A stretch of 64,000 nucleotides of DNA from positions 558,001 through 622,000 of the forward strand of contig NZ_WELG01000001.1 in the NCBI RefSeq assembly GCF_009184425.1, read 5' to 3'. Below the pieces are notes generated by a model, which had not been told where the DNA came from, ran no database searches, and saw only the letters and a program-made list of their open reading frames with translations. Position numbers and translations under genes: made by a program. Below are positions 44,831-53,588 of this stretch, in pieces (the stretch's first letter is position 1; every line of letters starts with the position of its first letter). Source of the stretch: Flagellimonas olearia. Lineage in GTDB: Bacteria > Bacteroidota > Bacteroidia > Flavobacteriales > Flavobacteriaceae.

Positions 44831-45602
44831 TTTAATGAGGAATTACAGAACCCTTCATCAACAGGGGTTCTTGCCCATCTTTGTTTCTTCGGACAATGAT
44901 AACCGTAGATTGGTACATTTACTGGTTGAAGCCGGATATAAGGCAATGGAATATACGTTGCGGTGTGAGGATGCAGCGGAAATGATACCATGGATCAGAA
45001 GAACATATCCCGATATGGTATTATTGATTGGGAGTACCATGGATGGTGACAAGGTTTTGTCCCGTTTGCGCCAAAGAAATGATGATGGTTTTCTTTCATT
45101 GGACGATTTGGCGGACATGGGGAGCCATGGCTTTGTTTCCATGCACAGGTTTACGGAGAGTACCTTTGAAAAGTTTGCTTCGAGCCATTTATTGCTTCCT
45201 GCGGTTTATACACCCAATGAGGCAATTGACCAATTTGAAATGGGAGCTCATTTTGTCAAGCTATTGGGACCTGACTTGACCTTGTTGAAACAGTGTACCA
45301 GTCGTCCGACCTTTGGGTATTGTCCGACAATGGTGACCGGTGGCATGAACTTGGAACGGATTCCCCAGGCCATCGAATCAGGTGCTACCATAATTGGTGG
45401 TGGGTTTGACTTGTTGTTCGGTCAAAGTAATATTGATGAAATACCGGATGACAAAATAATCTCGTTGCTAACGAGCTATCGACGTGAGGTACAGTCTTCA
45501 GTAAAGAAGAAGTTTCCTGAACTTGATCGTAATGCAAATAAATCAAATCACGAATGGTTCGAAGCGCTGTCCCATCAACATCCTTTTTTTGATTTCAAAT
45601 GA
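44799..45602 (+). CDS. KDPG/KHG aldolase-like protein (divergent Eda family)
   Basis: A 267-residue protein, longer than the about 210 of typical Eda. It has GFLPIFVSSDNDN, MEYTLRCEDAAEMI (Glu and Arg of the active site), HFVKLLGPD (the Schiff-base Lys in the VKL block) and YCPTMVTGGMN (phosphate loop). It lacks the usual SPG motif and has an insert of about 15 residues (RLRQRNDDGFLSLDDLAD). It may cleave a 2-keto-3-deoxy acid or act on a different sugar acid. The start may be MKIKSNN (44808). It overlaps the symporter gene and, by 4 bp, the epimerase gene. Confidence 0.75.
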   Translation: MEQMKIKSNNDLMRNYRTLHQQGFLPIFVSSDNDNRRLVHLLVEAGYKAMEYTLRCEDAAEMIPWIRRTYPDMVLLIGSTMDGDKVLSRLRQRNDDGFLSLDDLADMGSHGFVSMHRFTESTFEKFASSHLLLPAVYTPNEAIDQFEMGAHFVKLLGPDLTLLKQCTSRPTFGYCPTMVTGGMNLERIPQAIESGATIIGGGFDLLFGQSNIDEIPDDKIISLLTSYRREVQSSVKKKFPELDRNANKSNHEWFEALSHQHPFFDFK

Positions 45603-46798
45603 GTATGACATCAGCAATGACTCCGCAGACCAAGAAACAATTGTTGGACCTCTATCGAGAACTATTGTTGGAGGATGTGATTCCTTGGTGGACACGCCAT
45701 GCAATCGATCGGTCTGGGGCCATAAATACATGTATCCAAGATGACGGGACAATTATTAGCAAAGAACGGTGGCTATGGTCACAATGGCGTGCTGTATGGG
45801 TGTTCTCCAAACTTTACAACAGTATTGAAAAGCGGGAGGAATGGTTGCAAATAGCCCTGGGAATATATTCATTTTTGGTAAAGTACAATCCATTGGACGA
45901 TGGACATTGGCCTACGTTACTTGATGAAAAAGGAAATGTGTTACGCGGATATGAAAGTATCTACGTTGACGGATTTGCCATTTATGGACTCTCGGAGCTA
46001 TACAGGGCAACAGGTGACCCGTACGTACAGGAGTTGGCTATGCGTACTTTTTGGGCGACCGAAAAAGATTTGAAGAAGGATGACCCTCCCCCTTCCTGGC
46101 CTTATCCAATAGAAACAGGCCGGATGTCCCATGGCATAAGTATGATATTTTCCATAGCTTATCATGAATTGGCCGAAGTAACAGGGGACAAAATAGTGAG
46201 GGATGCGGCAATACACCATCATCGTAAAGTAATGGATGGATTTTATCGCAAAGATCGAAATTCTGTTTTGGAGTTTTTGGATAGGGAGGGCAAAGAACTG
46301 GATCATCCAAAGGGTAAAGTCAGTGTCCCTGGTCACGCGATTGAATCCATGTGGTTCCAGATACACATTGCCAAGGCGAACAATGATGCGGAAACCATTG
46401 AAAAGGCAGTGGATATCATTAAGGAGTCTCTTGAAATGGGATGGGATGAACAGTATGGAGGGCTTTTTTTGGCAATGGATATTGAAGGTAATGAAGAGGT
46501 TGATTGGCCGCATTATAACACCAAGCTTTGGTGGCCCCACACGGAGGCTTTATATGCGACGCTTTTGGCGTATGAACATTCCAAACAGCCTTGGTGCATG
46601 GAATGGCACGAAAAGATAAAGCAATGGAGTTTCGAGCATTTTCCAACGGACCATGGGGAGTGGAAACAAAAATTGACCCGTACTGGAATTGAGATTACCG
46701 ACACCTTGGTATTGCCTGTCAAAGATCCTTTTCATCTACCTCGAGCTTTGATCTATACTATTTTGTTGTTGCAGGAAGATTTGACCAATATTAGGTAA
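45599..46798 (+). CDS. AGE-family epimerase (N-acylglucosamine 2-epimerase type)
   Basis: A 399-residue (alpha/alpha)6-barrel enzyme, the normal length for the family. It has ERWLWSQWRAVWVFSKLYN, GYESIYVDGFAIYGLSELYRAT, VSVPGHAIESMWFQ and WWPHTEALYATLLAYEHS; the last two carry the conserved catalytic His residues. In sialic acid degradation this enzyme converts ManNAc to GlcNAc; other members epimerise free sugars. The neighbouring nagA, nagB, sialidase and DapA/NanA genes favour the ManNAc role, but the operon with an Eda-like aldolase leaves another sugar possible. Its ATGA start overlaps the aldolase stop. Confidence 0.85.
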   Translation: MSMTSAMTPQTKKQLLDLYRELLLEDVIPWWTRHAIDRSGAINTCIQDDGTIISKERWLWSQWRAVWVFSKLYNSIEKREEWLQIALGIYSFLVKYNPLDDGHWPTLLDEKGNVLRGYESIYVDGFAIYGLSELYRATGDPYVQELAMRTFWATEKDLKKDDPPPSWPYPIETGRMSHGISMIFSIAYHELAEVTGDKIVRDAAIHHHRKVMDGFYRKDRNSVLEFLDREGKELDHPKGKVSVPGHAIESMWFQIHIAKANNDAETIEKAVDIIKESLEMGWDEQYGGLFLAMDIEGNEEVDWPHYNTKLWWPHTEALYATLLAYEHSKQPWCMEWHEKIKQWSFEHFPTDHGEWKQKLTRTGIEITDTLVLPVKDPFHLPRALIYTILLLQEDLTNIR

Positions 46799-46819
46799 TG
46801 GGTATAAAAAATAATTGAT

Positions 46820-48490
46820 ATGAACAATAAATTTAAATCTGTTGAGGAAATTAAAATGAGGAGAGTTACACACAAATTTGAAAGGAGACTCATTGTAAAA
46901 TACTCTTCGATGATATTGACATTCTTTTTTACGTTCTCTTGTGCCCAAAAAAAGAGTGATGGCAATGATATGGGAGAGATTATTCCTTTGGAGCGTAATG
47001 AAGCTCAATTGTTCATTGATGATTTTTTAATTGAATCTGTTTCGGATGTGAAAAGAACATTGCACCAACTTAAAAAGGATAATGGGGGCAACGTTCCAAT
47101 TTTGGCAATTGAAGATGAATTTGGCAAGTATACGTCTTCCCTACAAGCCAATGGTACTATTGTGTATGACCCAAAACTCAAAAAATATGTCATGATCGCA
47201 TTGAGTTATTCCAGGCATTTGGGAAGGGCTACAAAGAGGTCTTGGGACAAAATTAGATTGTACCGATTTACATCGGTCGACGGGATAAACTGGATAAAAG
47301 GGGATGACGGTTCCCCGCAACGGATTTTTCCAAATAGCAGGGAAGATTTATTTGACCCCTTGACGGGAAACTATGCCCATAACATTGACTTGTTTTCTTT
47401 TTATTACGATACGTACGATTCCGTTTATCCATATAAGGGATGGCAATATTTTTCAAAGAAGAGGGAGGATGACCGTTCTGGAATATATTATGCTTTTTCA
47501 AAAGATGGCATTCATTGGGAACATGGAACCAATTTGATAGTAAACGGTTATGAGGGTTCTGATAATCCGTTGAATTATAGTTTTATACAGGATGGGATAA
47601 AATTCACAGGTGCAGGAGATGTAACAACGATTTATCATGACGAAAAGGAAGATCGGGTTCTGGGCATTTTTAAATTCAAGAAGGACAAGAAAAATGAAGA
47701 TGGGCACTATATGAGAAGCCGAGCTTATGCTTTTATCAAAAAACCTTTAAGCGAACCATTCGATTTAAGTCAGATCACACGTGTAGAATTGGTTCCGGCA
47801 ACAAAGACAATCAATGGGGATATGCCTTCTGATGAGTATTATGCGTCCACTGCTTGGAGATATGGCTCACAGTGGCTTGGTGGTCTCAAGGTGTGGCACC
47901 CCAAAGGGGATTATCCATATTCATCAGCGGGAAGTGCTTTTCTGAAACTGGTTTCAAGTCGGGATGGATTACATTGGAGAAAAGTCCAATTTAAAAATGA
48001 AGATGGATTTCCTGAAGTGTTTTTGGCAAATGGCAAAGAAGGGGGGAACAATGGGCAAAACGATGGGGGGTATATAACCGAATTTTCCAATGCCCCACTT
48101 CGAATCGGTGATCAACTTATCTTTTATTATGGAGCCAGTTCATGGGGTAAAAACCATGAAGACCCCATTAATCTGAGTGGTGGTGGAATCTTTAGGGCCC
48201 GGCTGAGGATCGATGGGTTTGTCTCTGTCGACCAGGGTACGATCACCACCAAATTAATAGATATTGATGCAAAACAACTAACCATAAATTCAAAAGGGAA
48301 CATTGAGGTGGAGCTGTTGGACGAAACCGATAAACGCTTGGGTCATCAGTTGATTTCGGGAGATTCCATTGAACATGAAGTGGATTTCGATGGGAGGACT
48401 TTTGGGGAACTTTCTAGGGGGAATCCCATAAAGTTAAGGTTCACAATCAAGGATTCAGGGGAACTGTATTCCTTTAAATTTAGGGATTAG
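46820..48490 (+). CDS. Unrecognised secreted beta-propeller-like lipoprotein
   Basis: A 556-residue protein with a long N-terminal region ending in the lipobox MILTFFFTFSC; a shorter start at 46856 gives a more normal signal peptide. Features include AQLFIDDFLIESVSDVKRTLHQ, YTSSLQANGTIVYDPKLKKYVMI, YRFTSVDGINWIKGDDGSPQ, YYAFSKDGIHWEHG and a C-terminal jelly-roll-like part (IDAKQLTINSKGNIEVELLD). The S-x-DG-x-x-W turns suggest a five-bladed propeller as in GH32/43/68-like enzymes. I cannot place it in a named glycoside hydrolase family. It sits between the epimerase and nagA. Confidence 0.6.
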   Translation: MNNKFKSVEEIKMRRVTHKFERRLIVKYSSMILTFFFTFSCAQKKSDGNDMGEIIPLERNEAQLFIDDFLIESVSDVKRTLHQLKKDNGGNVPILAIEDEFGKYTSSLQANGTIVYDPKLKKYVMIALSYSRHLGRATKRSWDKIRLYRFTSVDGINWIKGDDGSPQRIFPNSREDLFDPLTGNYAHNIDLFSFYYDTYDSVYPYKGWQYFSKKREDDRSGIYYAFSKDGIHWEHGTNLIVNGYEGSDNPLNYSFIQDGIKFTGAGDVTTIYHDEKEDRVLGIFKFKKDKKNEDGHYMRSRAYAFIKKPLSEPFDLSQITRVELVPATKTINGDMPSDEYYASTAWRYGSQWLGGLKVWHPKGDYPYSSAGSAFLKLVSSRDGLHWRKVQFKNEDGFPEVFLANGKEGGNNGQNDGGYITEFSNAPLRIGDQLIFYYGASSWGKNHEDPINLSGGGIFRARLRIDGFVSVDQGTITTKLIDIDAKQLTINSKGNIEVELLDETDKRLGHQLISGDSIEHEVDFDGRTFGELSRGNPIKLRFTIKDSGELYSFKFRD

Positions 48491-48645
48491 GGTACATCAA
48501 TAAATTTTTTGAATACTGTAGGGGATGTTCGGGTAGTCTGAAGTCAGGTGATGGAATCATCATTCTGCCATAGGTCAACGGAAGTCCTTCCTGCCGTACG
48601 GTTAAATAGAACTTAAAAGAGGAGACCTACAGGGGTCATCGTACA

Positions 48646-49560
48646 ATGGACACTAAATATTTTGATATTCAGGTAAATGGATATGGTGGGGTGGACTACA
48701 ACCAGAATGATCTGACGTTGGAGGATTTGAAACTATCTTGTTCAAAGTTGATGAATGATCATGTGGAAGGAATATTGGCAACCATTATAACAGCCAATTT
48801 TGATGCCATGGTCTTGCGAATCAAAAATCTGGTCAATTATCGAAAACAGGACAGTTTGATCGGGAAGATGATTAAAGGTATCCATTTGGAAGGACCTTTT
48901 ATCAATAGGGAGGAAGGATATAGGGGCGCACATCCCAAAAATCATATTTTAAGCCCCAACAGGGGAAAGTTGGAAGAACTGTTGGATGCTGCCGAAGGTT
49001 TATGTCGGGTGGTTACCTTGGCCCCTGAGATGGATTCCCATAATGTATTGACCAAATTTCTATACTCCAAAGATGTTATAGTCTCCGCAGGACATTGTAA
49101 TCCAAGCTTGAAGGTCTTAAGATCGGCCATTGATGCCGGATTAAGTATGTTTACCCACTTGGGAAACGGGTGTCCCCAAGTATTGCCAAGGCATGATAAT
49201 ATTATTCAAAAAGTACTTTCCCTGAGTGGAGCCATCAAAATATGCTTTATAGCGGACGGGGTCCACGTTCCATTTTATGCGCTAAAAAATTACATCAGTA
49301 TGGCAGGAGTGGAAAATTGTATGATCACTACGGACGCAATGGCAGCTTCCGGTGCTGGACCAGGGAGGTACCGGTTTAATGATATAGAGCTGGAAGTGGG
49401 AGAGGATAGGGTGGTCAGGGAACCCGGAAAGCTGAACTTTTCTGGTTCGGCATTGGACATGAAATCCAGTGCCCTTAATCTAAAAAAAGAACTTGGATTT
49501 AGCGAAGAGGAGATCCATAAGCTCACATATGCGAATCCATTACAACTATTAAAGTTTTAA
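48646..49560 (+). CDS. nagA: N-acetylglucosamine-6-phosphate deacetylase, barrel-only form
   Basis: A 304-residue protein that begins at the barrel motif FDIQVNGYGGVDYN and ends ANPLQLLKF. It has HLEGPF (Glu82), SAGH (His150), FTHLGNG (His171), IADGVH and TTDAM (Asp230), all expected of NagA. Standard NagA (about 380 residues) has a beta-sandwich made of N- and C-terminal strands; both parts are missing here, and the sequence upstream of the ATG does not encode them. NagA converts GlcNAc-6-P to GlcN-6-P. nagB follows 4 bp downstream. Confidence 0.82.
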   Translation: MDTKYFDIQVNGYGGVDYNQNDLTLEDLKLSCSKLMNDHVEGILATIITANFDAMVLRIKNLVNYRKQDSLIGKMIKGIHLEGPFINREEGYRGAHPKNHILSPNRGKLEELLDAAEGLCRVVTLAPEMDSHNVLTKFLYSKDVIVSAGHCNPSLKVLRSAIDAGLSMFTHLGNGCPQVLPRHDNIIQKVLSLSGAIKICFIADGVHVPFYALKNYISMAGVENCMITTDAMAASGAGPGRYRFNDIELEVGEDRVVREPGKLNFSGSALDMKSSALNLKKELGFSEEEIHKLTYANPLQLLKF

Positions 49561-49564
49561 ATTA

Positions 49565-50290
49565 ATGAACATCGAAATTTTTGAAACCAAAAAAGAGTTG
49601 GGTGTGGCCGCTGCCAATAAAGGGGCCGAACTTATTGATGAGGCCATTAAAAGGAACGGGAAGGCCAATATCGTTCTTGCAACAGGGACTTCACAATTTG
49701 AAACCTTGGAAGAATTGGTCAAAAAGGAGTTGGATTGGACCAAGGTAACCTGTTTTCATTTGGATGAATATATTGGAATACCGATGACACATTCCGCGTC
49801 CTTTGGAAAATACTTAAAGGAACGGTTTGTTGATAAGACGAACATTGGTGAATTCAACTTTATTAATGGTGAGACCAATCCTAAAGAAGAATGTAAACGA
49901 CTCAATGCTAGAATCGATAAGGTGTCGATTGATGTGACTTTTGCCGGAATTGGGGAAAATGGGCATTTGGCATTTAATGATCCTCCCGCCAATTTCGATA
50001 CCAACGAGCCCTACATCATTGTTGAATTGGACGAAGCCTGTAAAAGGCAACAAATGGGGGAGGGGTGGTTTAAAAGTTTGACTGAGGTTCCGAAAGGAGC
50101 AATCACCATGTCAATCAAACAAATATTAAAATCAAAAAATATTATTTGTTCCATTCCTGACAAGCGTAAGGACATAGCAGTGAAAAATACCATTGAAAAC
50201 AAGATTACTCCCAATATTCCTGCTTCGATTCTACGGACCCATACATCAACTTGGCTATATCTTGATAAAGAAGCTGCTTTGCTACTATGA
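49565..50290 (+). CDS. nagB: Glucosamine-6-phosphate deaminase
   Basis: A 241-residue protein. It has VLATGTSQFETLEEL, CFHLDEYIGI (catalytic Asp), TFAGIGENGHLAFNDPP (catalytic His) and ITMSIKQILKSKNIIC. It turns GlcN-6-P to fructose-6-P and ammonia. In the GIGENGH motif an Asn stands where the E. coli enzyme has Asp141; this variant is common in one NagB branch, so activity is still likely. It is co-transcribed with nagA. Confidence 0.88.
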   Translation: MNIEIFETKKELGVAAANKGAELIDEAIKRNGKANIVLATGTSQFETLEELVKKELDWTKVTCFHLDEYIGIPMTHSASFGKYLKERFVDKTNIGEFNFINGETNPKEECKRLNARIDKVSIDVTFAGIGENGHLAFNDPPANFDTNEPYIIVELDEACKRQQMGEGWFKSLTEVPKGAITMSIKQILKSKNIICSIPDKRKDIAVKNTIENKITPNIPASILRTHTSTWLYLDKEAALLL

Positions 50291-50427
50291 AATATAAAGG
50301 AATGCAGATCGAAATATTGAAATGACCGTCAGCCCAATCGAGAGGAATCCGTTATGATCTCCTTGGACCAAGATGGAGAGAGGGTCAACCGTCCACTGTT
50401 ATTGTAAGAACCAAAATATATACTAAA

Positions 50428-51549
50428 ATGAAAGCTTTGCCAACAATTCTTTTTTTAATGATGTCCTTACTGGTTTATCCGCAAGAGGAGCAAGCCTCGG
50501 CCAAAAAACAAGAACTGGATTATATAAATTTATTCAATGCCGAGGACCGGGAAGATGTTTCCTGTTATAGAATACCTTCAATCATTACTGCCCAAAATGG
50601 GGATTTGATCGCGGCCATTGATGAAAGAGTCCCTTCATGTGGAGATTTGAAGTTGAGCAAGGATATAAATATCGTTATTCGACGTAGTGACGATAGTGGA
50701 GATTCATGGTCTGAAATCGAAACCGTGGTCGATTACCCCTTGGGCCGATCGGCTTCCGACCCGTCCATGATCGTAGATGAAACGACCGGTGTGATTTTCC
50801 TGTTTTTTAATTTTATGGATTTGGATAAGGAAAAGGATGTCTATTATTTAAAAGTGATTAAGAGCACGGACCATGGGAAAACCTGGAGCCTTCCTGTTGA
50901 CTTAACCTCGCAAATCACTAAACCGGAATGGCGCAATGATTTTAAATTCATTACATCAGGGAGAGGCACCCAAACTAGAAATGGCAAATTACTGCATACT
51001 TTGGTGAACAAGGAGAATGGGCTTCACCTCTTCGGAAGCGATGACCATGGGGAGAGTTGGTATTTGATCGATACCCCGATCCTACCAGGAAATGAGTCCA
51101 AGGTGATAGAATTGGTAGATGGGACATGGATGATCAATAGCAGGGTAAAGGGAAATGGAGAAAGGTACGTCCATTTATCGTCTGATGAAGGAAAAAGTTG
51201 GGTGTCCAAATCCGACCCATCCCTTATTGATCCAGGTTGTAATGCGAGTTTGATCAGATACACTTCAATCAATGATGGGGCAGACAAAAATAGACTTCTC
51301 TTTTCCAATGCAAGAATGAGGGATGACCGTAAAAACATGACCATAAGAATAAGTTATGATGAAGGAAAGACATGGACGGAAGGGAAGACCATTTATCAAG
51401 GGAGCTCGGCTTATTCATCAATGACCATTCTTCCCAATGGGGATATAGGTTTGTTTTTTGAAAAGGATAAGTATAGGGAGAATGCATTTGTTCGTGTTAC
51501 TTTGGAGTGGTTGACCGATGGAAGGGATTGCTATAAAAAAACCAAATGA
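50428..51549 (+). CDS. Exo-alpha-sialidase (GH33 type)
   Basis: A 373-residue secreted enzyme with a signal peptide (MKALPTILFLMMSLLVYPQ). It has the YRIP motif (Arg48), IDERVPSCGD, and five Asp boxes: SDDSGDSW, STDHGKTW, SDDHGESW, SSDEGKSW and SYDEGKTW. ESKVIEL and NARMRDD fit the nucleophile-assisting Glu and second-Arg regions. This is the six-bladed GH33 sialidase pattern, which releases terminal sialic acid from glycans. Linkage preference is not predictable. It belongs to the same stretch as nagA and nagB, though 137 bp downstream of nagB. Confidence 0.87.
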   Translation: MKALPTILFLMMSLLVYPQEEQASAKKQELDYINLFNAEDREDVSCYRIPSIITAQNGDLIAAIDERVPSCGDLKLSKDINIVIRRSDDSGDSWSEIETVVDYPLGRSASDPSMIVDETTGVIFLFFNFMDLDKEKDVYYLKVIKSTDHGKTWSLPVDLTSQITKPEWRNDFKFITSGRGTQTRNGKLLHTLVNKENGLHLFGSDDHGESWYLIDTPILPGNESKVIELVDGTWMINSRVKGNGERYVHLSSDEGKSWVSKSDPSLIDPGCNASLIRYTSINDGADKNRLLFSNARMRDDRKNMTIRISYDEGKTWTEGKTIYQGSSAYSSMTILPNGDIGLFFEKDKYRENAFVRVTLEWLTDGRDCYKKTK

Positions 51550-51864
51550 AATCAATGATTAAAATATGAGGAAAACCATCAATTCTATTTTAGGTGATTA
51601 CGGGTATAACGTACTTGTGTTCATTATGGGTTGTTACCGGAAAGTTACGTCCGTATGGAGGGGACATGTTTATAGTGAAACCATAGTTGATAGGGAAGCG
51701 GTTGGTGGAAATCTTGTTGCTGTTCGTGAATGCTTCGATAAAAAGCATACTTCATCCAAGCTTTGATCAAAAAAATCACTGATAAGTAAACTCTTTTTTT
51801 GAAGTTTAAAATTAAATGTATATTCTTGCTTAATCGATAAAGCAAAAACTTTTTTAATCGTAAT
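51550..51864. other. Intergenic region before araB with an operator
   Basis: About 315 bp. A 66-codon plus-strand frame at 51566-51766 (MRKTINSILGDYGYNVLVF...) has no recognisable family and is not called. The last 40 bp hold a LacI-type operator (51827-51844). Confidence 0.45.
51827..51844. promoter_or_regulatory. LacI-2 operator upstream of araB
   Basis: TGCTTAATCGATAAAGCA, a near-perfect palindrome 20 bp before the araB start. It matches the site at 62817 (TGCTTAAACGTTAAAGCA) at 16 of 18 positions. Confidence 0.75.
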
Positions 51865-53547
51865 ATGAATATGGGAATTACCATTGGAGTGGATTTTGGG
51901 ACAGATTCTGTCAGAATACAGGCTGTAGATACGAACAATGGGGAAGTCTTGGCAAATGGAAGTGCCCCTTATGAGAGGTGGGGGAAAGGCATGTATTGTC
52001 AACCTGAAAAATCCCGATTTCGACAACACCCCATGGATCATATTCAAAGTTTTGAAAGAGCAATGTTTCAAACCATTGCAATGATGTGTAAAGAAGATTT
52101 GGAATCGGTCAAAGGTATCTCCGTGGCCAGTACGGGAAGTTCACCCATAGCAGTGGATGAAATGGGTATTGCATTATCCATGACGGAAGAATTTTCAGAA
52201 AACCCAAATGCCATGTTCTTTTTGTGGAAGGATCATTCCGCCATAGAAGAGGCCGACGAAGTAAACAGATTGTGTCATGACCGGTGTTCTGTTGATTATA
52301 CAAAATATGTTGGTGGTGAGTATTCCTCTGAATGGTATTGGGCCAAATTGCTATATGTGTTAAGGGAGGATTCGATGGTCAAGGATAAAATATTCTCTTG
52401 GGTCGAACACTGTGATTGGTTTACGGCTTTGCTTACTGGGAATACGGATCCACTTCAATTGAAGAGAAGTAGGTGTGCGGCAGGTCATAAGGCCATGTGG
52501 CATGAGGAGTGGGGCGGATTTCCACCATTGGACTTTTTTGTACGGTTGGACCCAATTTTGGGAGGAATACGCAAAAGGTTGGGTAGTGTCACCTATACCT
52601 CAGAACAAGTTTCCGGAACCTTATCCAAGCAATGGGCAGATAAGTTTGGATTTCCACCAAATACGATAATTGGTGTTGGTTCATTGGATGCACATATCGG
52701 AGCCATAGGCGGAGAGATAACGGAAGGTTGGTTGGTCAAGGTCATGGGGACATCCACCTGTGATATGCTTATAGCACCAAAAGAAACCATCGGCGGGCCG
52801 ATCAAAGGTATCTGTGGACAGGTAGATGGATCTATTCTTCCAGGAATGATTGGGTTGGAGGCAGGCCAAGCTGCTTTTGGTGATGTATATGCGTGGTTTG
52901 GCAAGATGCTTATTTGGCCATTGAATCAAATTCTTGAGAACGATGAAAGTATTGATGTTGAAATCAAGCAGAATATCCAAAAAAAAGTGACCCAAACCAT
53001 ATTGCAGACATTAACATTTGCTGCAGAAGGAATGATGGGCGATGTAAGTGGACCTGTGGCCTTGGATTGGTTCAATGGAAGACGGACTCCCTACTCCAAC
53101 CAAACGGTCAAAGGTGGAATCTATGGTCTTGATATAGGCACTACTGCACCAGCCATATTCAAATCTTTGGTCGAGGCTACTGCTTTTGGTTCTAAAGACA
53201 TAATAGAACATTTTAAAGGACAAGGGGTGCAAGTTCATGGAATAATTGGAATTGGCGGGGTGGCGTATAAGTCGAATTTTGTCATGCAGGTCCTTGCCGA
53301 TGTGCTTGACCAACCGATCAAGGTCATAAAATCTGAACAACCGGTTGCCTTGGGTGCAGCTATGGCAGCTGCCGTATCCGCGAAAATCCATCATTCTTTT
53401 GGACAGGCCCAAAAAAGGATGGGAGCTGGTTTTGACAAAGAATTTATTCCGAATCCGATCAATACCCAGAAATACAAAAGACTATATGAAGGATATAAAA
53501 GTTTTGGAGGATTTGTGGAAGAAGGTGCATTATCAAGAGAATACTGA
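51865..53547 (+). CDS. araB: Ribulokinase (AraB type, FGGY family)
   Basis: A 560-residue kinase, the normal AraB length (about 566). It has [15 protein letters not shown] (ATP fold 1), [88 protein letters not shown] and a second ATP fold with [10 protein letters not shown]. These segments match E. coli AraB closely, more than fuculokinase. AraB phosphorylates L- and D-ribulose at C5. The next gene is an L-fucose/D-arabinose isomerase, not AraA, so D-ribulose is a plausible substrate. An operator lies 20 bp upstream. Confidence 0.9.
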   Translation: MNMGITIGVDFGTDSVRIQAVDTNNGEVLANGSAPYERWGKGMYCQPEKSRFRQHPMDHIQSFERAMFQTIAMMCKEDLESVKGISVASTGSSPIAVDEMGIALSMTEEFSENPNAMFFLWKDHSAIEEADEVNRLCHDRCSVDYTKYVGGEYSSEWYWAKLLYVLREDSMVKDKIFSWVEHCDWFTALLTGNTDPLQLKRSRCAAGHKAMWHEEWGGFPPLDFFVRLDPILGGIRKRLGSVTYTSEQVSGTLSKQWADKFGFPPNTIIGVGSLDAHIGAIGGEITEGWLVKVMGTSTCDMLIAPKETIGGPIKGICGQVDGSILPGMIGLEAGQAAFGDVYAWFGKMLIWPLNQILENDESIDVEIKQNIQKKVTQTILQTLTFAAEGMMGDVSGPVALDWFNGRRTPYSNQTVKGGIYGLDIGTTAPAIFKSLVEATAFGSKDIIEHFKGQGVQVHGIIGIGGVAYKSNFVMQVLADVLDQPIKVIKSEQPVALGAAMAAAVSAKIHHSFGQAQKRMGAGFDKEFIPNPINTQKYKRLYEGYKSFGGFVEEGALSREY

Positions 53548-53588
53548 AGGTACGAACAGTAATTACCGTAATCGCTAAAAATTTTATA

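Noticed and set aside
51566-51766. 66-codon plus-strand frame before araB
   Set aside because: No family, signal peptide or membrane segment; low similarity to real genes in composition; the region is intergenic and holds an operator at its end.
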